A stretch of 64,000 bases of DNA, from assembly GCA_012845835.1 (NCBI GenBank), contig JABAKD010000022.1:9993718-10057717 (forward strand). The letters run 5' to 3'. Origin of the DNA: Undaria pinnatifida (taxonomy: Eukaryota; Sar; Phaeophyceae; Laminariales; Alariaceae). A program made the translations under genes and the position numbers. The notes below the pieces were generated by a model that was not told the DNA's origin, made no database searches, and worked only from the letters and a program-made list of their open reading frames with translations. Shown piece by piece: positions 11,302 to 22,302 of the stretch; positions within the stretch are counted from its first letter, which is position 1, and each line of letters begins with the position of its first letter.

Positions 11302-14300
11302 GCGGCTTTCGAGTCCAACGGCGCTCCGAAGCCCGCGACATCCGGACCAGCCCCGCGTGAGAACCGACCTTTGCAGCTGGTCAGCACTGGAAATGCGGAA
11401 GACGACTACTCCTTCACGCTATGCGAAGACAACCTAGACCGCGTTCTGTCGAAGGTGATGCCCCCCCCCCACCTCCGTCGGTGGAGGGGCGTTGCTGTGC
11501 GTGCACATTCAATTGGACACCATCTTCATGAGTTTTGTGGGGGGGGTTATTACTTGTACGACAGCTGCGAGTTCGACCAAACTCAACACTATACAAGGAG
11601 AATCTAGACCGCGTTCTGTCCAAGAGTGATGATGCCATCCCTCCCCCCGTCCCGTTATTCGGTAGAGAGGCGTTATTGTCGTGGCCGTGCTCGCTGCGAC
11701 ACCGTGTATAGAGTGTTGTATTTTTTCGTGAGATTTTTCGATCGACGTCAGCTCAATATCGACCACACTGGTCAATGCACGTGCTCACACTGTGCGAGGA
11801 GAACCTAGACCATCTTCTGCCCAAGTTGATGCCCCCCCGCCCCCTCGCCCAAGTAGGCCGGTGTTACTATCAAGGCCGTGTTCATTTCGACACCACCCCC
11901 AGGACTTTTTCTTTCCCCCGCCCCTGCCCCCTCACGGGGCTTCGCGCTAGGTGCAAAACATGTCTGTATGGTCGGTAAAAACGCGACGTACTCCGTCCCG
12001 GCTTTGTGGATGCGAGGGTCTATGATCTGACACACTACGGCCATGCATGGCATTGATTACACCCCTCCCCCCCCAGTAGAGAGGCGTTATTGTCGTGGCC
12101 GTGCTCGTTTCGACACCTCTCTCTAGGATTTTTTTTTCTTGTGAACATATTTTATTTACGTCAGCTGCGAGGTTAACAAAACTAGTCGATAGTCAGCTTT
12201 GCAAGCTGCGCGTCGTCTTCTAGCCTCTTCACCAGACCGTTTGCGTACTCTCTTGTTTCACCGCAATCTTGTCGATGATGGTAAGCGCTGTGGTGCGTGG
12301 TATGTCGTCAAAACTTACGGCTGACCGTTGTCGGTCCGTTCGTTCGTCGGTCCGCTGCGTGATATGTTCGCCGTGTGGTCGGTCCGTCCGTTAACTGGTC
12401 GGTCTGTTCGTGTGGACGATATTTGGTCGGTCGATATGCAGGTACCTGATGGAATGGAGGTGTCCGTGGTATCCGTGGTCGGCGCTTTCCGCACGGGGAA
12501 GTCGTTCCTGCTTAGCTTCTTCCTGCGCTTTCTCAACAGCGGGTGAGTGATAGCAAGCAACAGACAGTACCGTGGTAGTAGCGGTAGGCGCGAGAAGAGG
12601 AGCTGGAGGAGTCGTGGTAGTTAGCTAGTGGTAGTGGTTTTAGTAATGGTGGTGGCAGTAGTGTTGTTGGTAGTGGTGGCGGGGGTAATGGTGGTGGCGG
12701 TAGTGTTTGGTGGTAGTGGGAGTTGCAGTGTAGGTGGTGGCGGTAGTGTTTGTGGTGGTAATGGGAGTTGCAGTGGAGGTGTTGGTTGTGGTAGTAGTAG
12801 CAGTGGTAGTAGCAGCAGCAGCAGTAGCAGTAGCAGTAGAAGTAGCAGTAGTAGTAGTGGTAGTAGCAGTAGTAGCAGTCGCAGTAGAAGTGCAGTAGTA
12901 GTAGCAGTAGTAGTGCAGTAGTCGTGGCTTTAGTAGTGCAGTAGTTGTGCAGTAGCAGCAGTAGCAGTAGCAGTAGCTCTGCTTGGGGTAGGAAACAAAG
13001 AAAACCGAGGACCGGTTCTGTCTTTTCCTCACTTGTTGGGTATAGTACAACACGCCCGCCGCCCCCTCCTCATTCCTACGGCGCGCCCTTGCACATAACG
13101 CCCCCTACCCACTACTACGTCCCCGCCGCCTCGCTCATCATGCTTGCCTACCTAACACCGAAAAAGGTCGGACGACGACAAGTCGGATGCGTGGATGACG
13201 GCGGATGGGCCCAGCCTCAGAGAGGGCAACCATAACATCGGTGCGTCGTGGGGCGAATGCGAAGGAGAAGAGGGGGGGGAGGAGTCCGCGTTGCGCAGCT
13301 TCGCGTGGCGGGGGGGGGTGGAGCGCATGACGACTGGGATCTGGATCTGGTCGGAGCCCTTTGTTCGGCGGACGGAGGACGGCAAAGACGTCGCGGTTTT
13401 GCTGGTGGACACGCAGGGAATGTTCGATAATGAAACGTCCATGGGGCTGACGGCGTGCATTTTTGCGGTTAGCACTCTGGTGAGCGGTGGGGAAAGGAGG
13501 AGGGAGGGAGGGAGGGAGGGGGGTATTTATATGCGTTTGTCTCTTTTTTCGTGGGGAGGGAGGGAGAAAGGGGGGGTATATCTATGTGAGTAGCCTAAGT
13601 TTTCGTAGGGAGGGAGGGGCGGGTATCTATGTCTGCTGTCTCTTTTTTTTTGTCTTTGTTTTCTTGTATGTCCCCGTCTCTGCTTACCTTCTCATCGCTT
13701 CGGCTCTCTCTTTCTCATGTCTCTTGTCGCTTCTGACTCTCTCTCTCCTCTCCCTTGTGGCCGGCACACACAGCTGAGCTCGTGCCAGATCTACAACGTC
13801 GAGAAGCGCATCCAGGAAGACCACCTGCAGCAGCTGGCGCTTTTCTCCGAGTACGGCAGGATGGCGCTCAACAAAGAGCAGGCGTTAACCGCAAACGAGG
13901 GGACAGGGGACGCGGACGGAGACGGGGGCGGAGAGTCCGCCGACCCTAACATCGACCTCGGAAAACAAGACTTCCCATCGTTCAAGCAAGGCGACCCTGT
14001 CTTACCGTCTGCCGTTGGGTTTGCGGCAAAAGCTAAGGCTAACGCGGACGCAAGGCGGACGATGGCCGCGGGTGGGGAGGGAGGGGGGGCGTTGGGAGCT
14101 AAGGAGGCCGGATCGGGGGCCGGGGAGGCGGCGGTGGCGGAGGGTACGGACAAGGCGGCGGCTGTGAGCCAGGATTGGAAGGAGCGACCGTTTCAGCGGC
14201 TTGAGTTTCTTGTCCGGGATTGGCAGGTTTGATGGGTGTTGCGAAGGTGGTGATGTCTGTGTTGTGTTATGCTGCGAGAGATGGTAGTGCTGGTGCTGCT

Positions 14301-17300
14301 AGTGGTGATGGTGGTAGTGCTGCTGCTGTTGCTGCTGGTGCTTCCGCTGCTGCTAGTATTGTTGCTGCTGCTAGTGCTGCTAGTGTTTATTGCTGCTACT
14401 AGTGCTGCTGCTATTAAAAACTAGTGCTGCTATTAGTGTATTGTTGCTGCTACAGATAGTGCTACATCTAGTGCTGCTTCCAGTGCTGCTGCTTGATTCG
14501 ACGGACAGGGTCGAGTAGGGTATATTTTTTTATTTTACTGTGGGCATGCTGCCGAACAAGTATTTCTTGCCGCGTTTTACTTTATGCCTACGGTCTACAT
14601 GCCTGTCTACCACGATGGCTGTCGACGCCATCCCCCCCCTGTAGTTGAATGCTTAATTAATACCAGGTAAGGCAAACAAAAAACGGGTACACCCCCCCCT
14701 CCCCCCTCCCTTGTCCCGGTGGTTGAAACCCGGGCGCAGAACTACGAGGATGAAGACCGGTCGGCGACCAAGCTGCACGACGAAATGAACGTGTACCTGG
14801 AAGGCGTTATCAGCGACAAGGGGGTCAAGGACCTGCGCGATACGCGCGAGCAGGTACGGGCCTGCGGTCGGTGCGGAGCTACTCGAGACGGTGCGCATGA
14901 CATACCCATGTGTTGGTTGGTAACATTTTTTCGTTTGACTACTCTTTGTCTTCAAGGGGATCAAGGATTTGTGTGACATGCGCGTACAGGTACGCGGGTG
15001 CGGTAAGGCAAAGGAGGGGAAGGCAAGGAAAGGTAAGAAAAGGGAGGGGAAAGGAAGGGAAAGGCGGGGAGGGAAGGGAAGGGGAAGGAAGGGAACGAAA
15101 GGGAACGGAAGGGAACGGAAGGGAACGGAAGGGAACGGAAGGGAGCGGAAGGGAGCGGAAGGGAACGGAACGGAACGGAACGGAACGGAACGGAACGGAA
15201 CGGAACGGAACGGAACGGAACGGAACGGAGCGGAACGGAACGGAACGGAACGGAACGGAACGGAACGGAACGGAACGGAACGGAACGGAACGGAACGGAA
15301 CGGAACGGAACGGAACGGAACGGAACGGAACGGAACGGAACGGAACGGAACGGAACGGAACGGAACGGAAGGGAAGGGAAGGGAAGGGAAGGGAAGGGAA
15401 GGGAAGGGAAGGGAAGGGAAGGGAAGGGAAGGGAAGGGAAGGGAAGGGAAGGGAAGGGAAGGGAAAAGACGCTGAGGTAAGGGAAGGGAAGGGAAGGGAC
15501 GGGAAGGGAAGGGAAGGGAAGGGAAGGGAAAAGACGCTGAGGTAAGGGAAGGGAAGGGAAGGGACGGGAAGGGAAGGGAAGGGAAGGGAAGGGAAGGTAG
15601 AGTATGTAGATCTCCAGGCTTCACCTTCGCACTACTCGTCGTTGTTCTGTGTCGCCCTCCGCCGCCCCACCCCTCTCCCCGTGTGGGACTGCCGACGGTG
15701 GATTTATTTGTTAAAACTTTGCAAAAGTATCAAGCTTCAGAAAAAGAACTATGGATTGTTATGAAACGAAAGACATATGTTACCACGGCTTGTTCAGAAG
15801 GTCGCTGAGGGTAAAAACTCTCGCGGGTTGAGCTGGACAGCAACAGTGATGATAAAAAAATAAAAATACACCAAAGAAGCGGCACAAACCATGGATTGGG
15901 TTCATTGTGTACCTGGCAAGTATTTTCGTTTGCTCTCCCTTGATCATGGATGGTTGTGACGGTGGTGCTCCGGCCGTTTTCGCAGATTACCGGGTGCTTC
16001 GAGAAAATCTCGTGTTTCGGCCTGACGCACCCGGGCTTTGATGTGGTGAAGAAGACCTACAAGGGCGACATCGACAAGATTCAGCCGTCGTTCCGCCGCC
16101 TGCTGGACACCTACGTGCGACACATCTTCGGGGAGTTGGTAAGAGGCGTTCTTGTGGAAAGGCCTTTTCTTTTTCTGACGTTTTTCCTCTTTTTTCCCCG
16201 TCAAGTACAGTAGCGAAAACAAATTGAGGAAAGAAAATGCTACATAAAGAGAATTAACAAAATATTGAAAATATCAACGCTTCGCATTCCTCTTGGAGGG
16301 AATTTGACGCTATACGGTGGTCAGGATCTAAACATGCCGATCGTAGACCAGTATGCATATGTAGAGATGTCAAAAGATTGCTCTTGGGATTCACATATAG
16401 CAAAAGTAATAGGAAAGGGTACAGTACACGTAGGCAAGATGAATGCGATCCTAACAGACTCGCACCTTGACACTATAATTTAAATGTGTCCTGATGAATG
16501 TGATTGTACCAAAGCTAAAATATGCAGGAGGAGTATGGGAAGGGAACGCGAAGTTCGTGAAACACCTAGAAGCAGTACAGATGACAGCGGCCTAAAAAGT
16601 ACAGTACTCTTACTAGGATGCTCAAATACGACGAGTAGTTCAGTGCTATTAATAAGAGCAGAACTGGGAACGTACTAAGCTTGAAACAAAGAAGAGACGT
16701 GAGAAAGTTGAAATGGCAACCTAAGAACAAAAACATGCCCAAAAAGAGGTTGCTAGCAATAGATGGTAGGGCTGTATGGGGTTAGTATCGGAAGGCCTTG
16801 CTGGAGTTCGGTGGGATAGCGTAGTCGAAAAAGTATGTAAAGGGCCTGTTACGGAGGAACGTTGTAATAAGAAAACCAAGAAGGGATGCTGTCCATGTAG
16901 ATGTTTTCGGAGTACAGAACAGAAAGAAAATATAGGAAGTAAGGGAAAGGCCTGCGCTAAGAAAGGCGAATGAGGAGAATCTAGATATACGCGGGGTGTT
17001 AGAATATGGGAGGGATGACAACTTATTTGTACGGCCTGATGGACAACGCGGAAACGCTGAAAGTACGTTTTCGTGTGGGGGACCTGGACCTGCTAGAAAT
17101 AAGCGGTATACCAAAGGTCGGGTGGAGGAGGAAGGAGGCGCACAGAGCTGCCCTTGTGGCAACGCAGACGGGAGTAGAACCCACGTGGTGTGAGAATTTG
17201 AACGGTACAAGGAGGAATGAATTGTGTTAGAGGAAGAGATGAGGAAATAGACGGATGTGAAAATAGATAAGTTTGGTACATTGGATAGTAGCGAGAAAAC

Positions 17301-20300
17301 GATCGCTCTCCTAGCAGAGATATGGTGGCCACAGACAGCCAAAGAGGAAGGAGATAATGCAAGCATAGCACTTTTATGTAACATATGGAAGAAACGTGCT
17401 GAGCTCGAAATGTCAAGAGATGTCTTTATCAGGAGTAGGACGGTGCTCCGTCTCAAACGGGGTGCGTGGTCAATGGTCAAATAGCCAAGGCAAGCAACCA
17501 ATGAATACCCCCCCCCCCCCCCTCCTGCTGTAGGTGTCTCTGTTACGAGTAGAAACGGCACCCCCTCTCGAAAGGGATGCGTGACCAATGGCCGAATGAC
17601 TAAGGCAAGCAACACTTGAGTACCCCCCGCCCCCCCTCCCTCATAGTTTTAAGACTGCGGCCGTGCGTGATAATGACCCCCCCCCCCCGTTGTCCCGCCT
17701 CCATTCCGCCTCCATTCCCCCCGCTCGCCTGCACGATTCCTCTCCTGTGGCGGTTTAATTTCAGCTTGAGGCGAAGAAGATCAACGGCCGCTTTCTCACC
17801 GGACCCGAGCTCCGCAACTACGCCACCGCCTACGTGGAACTCTTCCACAACGGCGCGCACTTCCCCGCGGCCAGGTCTCTCCTGGAGGCTACGGCGGGGG
17901 CTCACAATGGTAACGCCAAGCATGTGGCGCTGCAGAAGTACAAGGTGAGCCATGGTGGAGAGGCCGTCGTCGGCTGCTTCCAACCTCACCAGCACCGGCT
18001 CTCGATCGCCACACCATGTAGGGATTTAGCGTAAATGCTAGAAGCTCGACTAGCACCCGTACGTTCAGCACTCTTTCATAAAATTCCATTTTTTTTTTTC
18101 CTTGAGTGTGCAATATCGAGGTTTGGCGCTTGATTTACAATATTGTGGTCTGCAGGGTACGTACAAACCATACCCGGGGTATCTACCCCGGTTTACCCCG
18201 GGTATTGCCCTACAAAGAACTTCTGTAAATTCTGCACGACGCTCATACCCGTACCTGGAACTTCTGGAAGTTCTGTAGGACAGTCATGCCCGTACCCGGA
18301 ACTTCTGGAAGTTCTGTGCGACATTCTTACCCGTACCCGGAACTTGTGGAAGTTCTGTACGCCCGTGGCCACAATACCCAGGGTACGGGTACAGCATGTT
18401 TTTGGACCTGCCCGGAACTTCTGTGAGTTCTGTACGCCTGTGAGTTCTGGAAGTTCTGGAAGACTTCCGTACGCGTACCTGGAACTTGTAGATATTCTGT
18501 AAGATCGCCATACCCTGACCCGGACCTTCTGTGACTCCTGTAAGATTGGCACAATACCCGGGGTACGGGTATGCCCTTGTTACAATACCCGAGGAGCCCT
18601 GTATTCATTCAGGATACAGGTTTTTAATCCGAAGAGTGTATTATGCATTATGATGTCTTGGTTGTCAGTCACACAAACCGAACACCGAGCAGCAGTACGT
18701 ATCATACAATAATAGGACCTGTTGATGTTTCTTTCGTTTCTTAGGGCACGTATAAATGACGGATACTTTTGAATCAAATATTATTTCCTTTTTTTTCATG
18801 AATCGAATTGAATTCGAATCGATTCGGTGGCAATTTATGAATTTGCCTCCTATCGGGAAACCACGGCATTGCGTGTTGTCATTTTTTTTTTTTTTTCCGA
18901 TCGGAATAATGCAGATCATCGCTATCGTCGAAGTCTTGGTTTATCCTCTGTGTTTTCGGTAACTTCGCCACTTGGCTTATCGAGCTGGGGGAAAAGTCGG
19001 GCTTGCGACCGCCATTATTTCTTTTGAGGCGCCACAGCTATGGTATGATCTGTTACAGAACATTAGGCTTGAGCGCGGCTGTTGCCCCGGTCGGCACTCG
19101 TTGAGGTTCACGATATATGGCCTCGGTGGTGGTTGTCGATAGCCCTCAAAGCTACGACGGATTGCCTCGGGGACGTTGGCCCAGTAAGAACATGCCATGC
19201 AAGCTCGATGGAATCCTCCACTTCAAATCGAACTCCACCCCCAAGGCCGTGTACCTACCTGGGGTTTACCCGTACCCGGAGCTTTTGTTGGTTCTGTACA
19301 CCAGCGCCACAAATACCCGGGGTACGGGTACAGTATTTCATACCTGCCCGAAACTTCTGTAAGTTCTGTACGCTCGTGCCACAAAACCCGGGGTGCGGGA
19401 ACAGCATGTTTTGTACCCGCCCGGAACTTCTGTGGGCTTTGTAACACTTCCGTATATACCCGTACCCGAAAATTCTGGATGTTCTGTAAGACTCCCATAC
19501 CCTTTATCGGGGATCCACAAACCCTACAGAACATAACCTTTCAAAATTATGCTGCAGTAGCTAGACCAGCACCCAATTTTTTTGCACTCTTTCATGCAAT
19601 CCCATCAACTTTACCCTAGCGCACTTTTTATTTTCACGCACTCGCAGCTAGACCAGCACCCAAAAGTGTCTACCGGTACTGTTTCATCAATCCTTCTTAA
19701 TGTTCCCCTTTCAAACTTTTTTTCATAACGCACATACACATACCCCGCCCGCGTTGCTCGCAGGCGGAAATGGACCACCTTCTTGGCCCCGACGCGACGG
19801 GCTACTTGAGCCCCCCGGCGCTGGAAGTGCACGAAGGTCTCTGCAGGGAAGGGGCATTGGGCGTGTTTGACGCCATGGCTACAATGGGACGGCGCTCCGA
19901 GATTTTGAGAGTGCGAGCGCTGCTGCTGGATGAGCTGGACGAAGCCCATGTCAGGTGTGTGACTCGTGCGTTGTTGTATGTTGTGCTGGCCTATCACGAC
20001 GATGATTCGTGGTACATAGATCGAGGAGTTCCATCCTGGATAGGGATTCTTGTAGCGGGGAAAGGGGTGTGCTTAAGTACAACCTCTAGGGCAACTCTAG
20101 TCACGTGACTTCAGTAGAGTAGCCCAACAGGTTTACCTCTAGCTGTCGTTGCCTCTCGTGTGCGGGTTTATCTAGACGCTGAAAGGTGACGGATGTGTTT
20201 CGCGTGCGTTTATATCACGTCTGGTTTGGGAACGTGTGTGTTGTCTCTCGTGTTCGGGTTTTGATTAAATCTGGAAGGATGGCGTGGTTTGAGTACGGCG

Positions 20301-22302
20301 AGGGGGTAGTGTTTTGCCTCCGGGCCCGGCGGTGGTACCGGCACGAGAGGGAGGGAGCGCGGAAGAATAACGTGGTTCTTTGGTCCTAGCGTAGCGGCGG
20401 TTTATTTTTGCTGTTGTTTTGCTTGCTAGTGCTGTTGTTGCTGCTGGTGGTGTTACCGTTGGTGGCATGTGGATGCTGATGTTGGCGGTGTTGTTGGTGA
20501 TGGTCGTGTTGTTGTTGTTGGTGGTGGTGGTGGTGGTGGTCGTGTCGTTGTTGTTTCGTTGTCGTTGTTGCTGTTTTGTTGATTTCTCGCATTAAGTCAC
20601 CGCCATACACTAAGCCGTGAGCAGAGTGGACAGGTGACCCATGATATGTGTTGTCATCTACATGTGTGATCGTCGCGACTATGCCACACTTCCTACAATC
20701 GTCCGCATTTTAGTAATCCGCCTTTTTGACGTTCTCTCGGGGCAGGTATATCGCTGTGAACAACGACAGAAATCCATTCCGCTGGAGCGAGTACTGGGTC
20801 GTCCCGATGGTCATCGCTTTCGCGTCGTACGTGTTGCAGATGATCGCCGGCCTCGGGTGTTCGAGGTAAGTTCTTGGAAGCTGTTGTAGTCAGGGGATAT
20901 CCTGAGTGCATCCCCGGGTTTCACAGTGTTTCGATGCAAATCGACGAGCTGAAAAAACTGATATAGTGGGAATCCTGCACGAACCCTATGCGCGATAATA
21001 ATGACGGCACGTACCGGGGAGGAGAAGGGGAGACACCTGTGACCACGGCTTGTCCAGAAGGTCGCTGAGGCCTAAATATAGCCTCGTTTGAGTTGAGCTG
21101 GAAATAAAAAGGTGATAAAATTAAGAAAAAAAAAATGTGTCACGTGGAAATAAATGCGTGATACGATAAGGACGGGACTTTTTTTAGCCGAAAAAAAACT
21201 GACTGGCGCGGCCCTTTCACTGAGGAACTGCTTAATATACTTCCAGGACCCTTTGTGTTTTTGCCATGGTGTTGACTGTATACCTGCTCGTGGACCGTTT
21301 GATTGCTTATTTATCGGGTTAGTCTAAGCGCCTACTTTTTTTTGTATCAAAAGTCAGCTTTGAGCTCGTTAAGGCGACGAGCTCCCGAAAAAATGGTGCG
21401 TCCTTGTTTACCGTGGCAAAGTGTTGATGATCATTTAGCCCGGGCATTTTGGCAATGCGGGGGCCATGAGCTGAGGAGACATCCACGCCTTTAGACGATA
21501 CTGTTTTTTTGTTGTTGTTGGTGTCATTGTTGGTGTTTTTATTGTCACCTCTGTTTAAGATGTTTATGCTAGTTTTGCTGTTGTCGCTCTTGCTGATGCT
21601 TGTTGTTGCCTTGTGCCGTTTGCGTCGGTTGCGTTCCTCACACAGGTGGTCGCAGGTGCTGTGCAAGACTGCGGATATGCTGGGGTTTGTCTATTTTTCG
21701 ATGGTGTTGCTGCTGCTCATCATGTTCCGCCAGAAAATCAGGGGTTTCGCCGAACATTTCAAGCACGTGCTTCCGGCCATGCGTGGTGAGTTGTGGACCC
21801 GTCGATTTTCGCAGAACTAGGTGCATGCATCGGGCGTAGCAATCGCCGTCAAGATTTTTGGGACCCATGCCTAGCGACGAAACAAGTAAGAAGGGCGTGC
21901 GGCATACGAGAGTGCACGCTTCGGGCATATCTATCTGACAAACTGCTTGCATCGAAGTCTGTCTGTAAAAACGTCACCCCCGCGTTGCTAGTTAGCTGAT
22001 GCCTTAGTCGTCGTTTTTACTCCACTCTGTGCCCTCTGAAACCCGAGAGGAGATACAGCGCTATCTCTATCTCCGATGAGTTTTCTTCTGCCCCCCCTCC
22101 CCCGTCCACACTGTTAACCCCTTGAGAATTGAACCGACGTTTTGCGGGACAAACTACTCGACATTGGTGTGGGATTATTTTGGCAGTGGTGACACATACG
22201 TGGTCCACTTGTTCACGCTGATGTTGAACTTCCCTAACTGTCGCTCCCACAGGAGCGTTCGAAGAGCAGCTCAAGGCGGCAGCGGCGAACAAGAACAAAT
22301 GA
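11302..22302 (+). CDS. Atlastin-type dynamin-family GTPase
   Basis: Eleven exons: 11302-11454, 12442-12542, 13221-13479, 13774-14226, 14740-14853, 15986-16138, 17765-17944, 19764-19954, 20746-20865, 21646-21785 and 22253-22302. All introns are GT-AG and every junction is in phase, giving 637 codons plus stop. Atlastins are ER GTPases that tether and fuse tubules homotypically. Evidence by residue: P-loop GAFRTGKS 65-72; WRGG 114-117 and TTGI 122-125 (switch I); DTQG 148-151 (G3); RD motif in FLVRDW at 319-320; helical middle domain about 360-535; two hydrophobic hairpin segments about 552-572 and 586-602; then a short basic tail. Oddities: a Gly/Ala/Glu-rich insert of about 100 residues (208-309) just before the RD motif. 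The start codon is also unresolved: the first exon is open from an in-frame stop at 11296, and the only nearby ATG (11295) is one base out of frame, so the start lies in an unseen exon or the A-run has an indel. Confidence 0.92.
11560..12190 (+). repeat. Tandem partial copies of atlastin exon 1 and its intron
   Basis: The end of exon 1 (11408-11454) and its downstream intron are repeated head to tail. Exon-like pieces recur at about 11583-11630 and 11785-11826, each followed by the same C-rich stretch and a gaggcgttattgtcgtggccg block, which recurs again near 12080. The copies carry substitutions, and the second has an altered donor. They are probably non-functional. Confidence 0.75.
12620..12985 (+). 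repeat. Degenerate AGT/AGC/GGT trinucleotide region
   Basis: Intron 2 of the atlastin gene contains 360 bp of mixed gta, gca, ggt and agc triplets. It is open in several frames on both strands because of its composition. It lies between confirmed exons and is not coding. Confidence 0.85.
14940..15005 (+). repeat. Degenerate copy of atlastin exon 5 end and donor
   Basis: The last ~36 bp of exon 5 with its donor (14818-14870) are repeated at 14955-15000, including a caggtacg donor. It could in principle be a small cassette exon preceded by cttcaag. Divergence and the weak acceptor favour a dead copy. Confidence 0.6.
15000..15600 (+). repeat. GGGAA/CGGAA pentanucleotide array
   Basis: About 600 bp of GGAAG, then GGAAC, then GGAAG pentamers in atlastin intron 5. 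Near the 3' end a 65 bp higher-order unit carrying gaaaagacgctgaggtaa is duplicated. Long frames across it on both strands are repeat artefacts. Confidence 0.95.
15780..15880 (+). repeat. SINE body fragment in atlastin intron 5
   Basis: It shares ccacggcttgttcagaaggtcgctgag and gttgagctgga with the fragment at 20950-21150, and the cacggcttgtcc block with the two full SINEs. It ends in A-rich DNA. Confidence 0.55.
16205..17640 (+). mobile_element. Decayed non-LTR (LINE) retrotransposon, 3' part
   Basis: Inserted in the sense direction in atlastin intron 6. Broken frames keep the C-terminal part of a LINE reverse-transcriptase ORF: a KDCSWDSHIAKVIGKGTVHVGKM stretch (split by stops downstream), a KLKWQ-KNMPKKRL segment, a degraded zinc-knuckle-like CPCGNA-R-H motif near 17150, and a terminal WKKR...SRNG-P-KGC-NGQ-KASN block. 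Several frameshifts and stops make it inactive. After the terminal stop (near 17505) comes a C-rich tail, and then a second copy of the terminal block with its own C-rich tail (17530-17640). The same 3' end recurs at 53.5-54.2 kb and 61.27 kb. Confidence 0.8.
18225..18560 (+). repeat. ~46 bp minisatellite in atlastin intron 7
   Basis: Irregular tandem units of cccgtacc(t/c)ggaacttctgg followed by aagttctgt and a short variable spacer. A related block sits 700 bp further on in the same intron. Confidence 0.8.
19255..19500 (+). repeat. Second block of the cccgtacccgga minisatellite
   Basis: The same cccgtacccggagctt and aagttctgta units as at 18225-18560, more degenerate, including ggggtacgggtacag-at segments. 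It lies in the same atlastin intron. Confidence 0.75.
20400..20580 (+). repeat. GTT/GGT trinucleotide tract
   Basis: A low-complexity gttgtt and ggtggt tract in atlastin intron 8. Confidence 0.8.
20950..21150 (+). repeat. SINE body fragment in atlastin intron 9
   Basis: It matches the SINE body from catgcgcgataa through ggagacacctgtgaccacgg to an A-rich end. It lacks the tRNA-like head, so it is 5'-truncated. Confidence 0.6.

Noticed and set aside
14653-15624. Open frames of 168-323 codons through the GGAAC array
   Set aside because: Same artefact; the region lies in an atlastin intron between in-phase exons.
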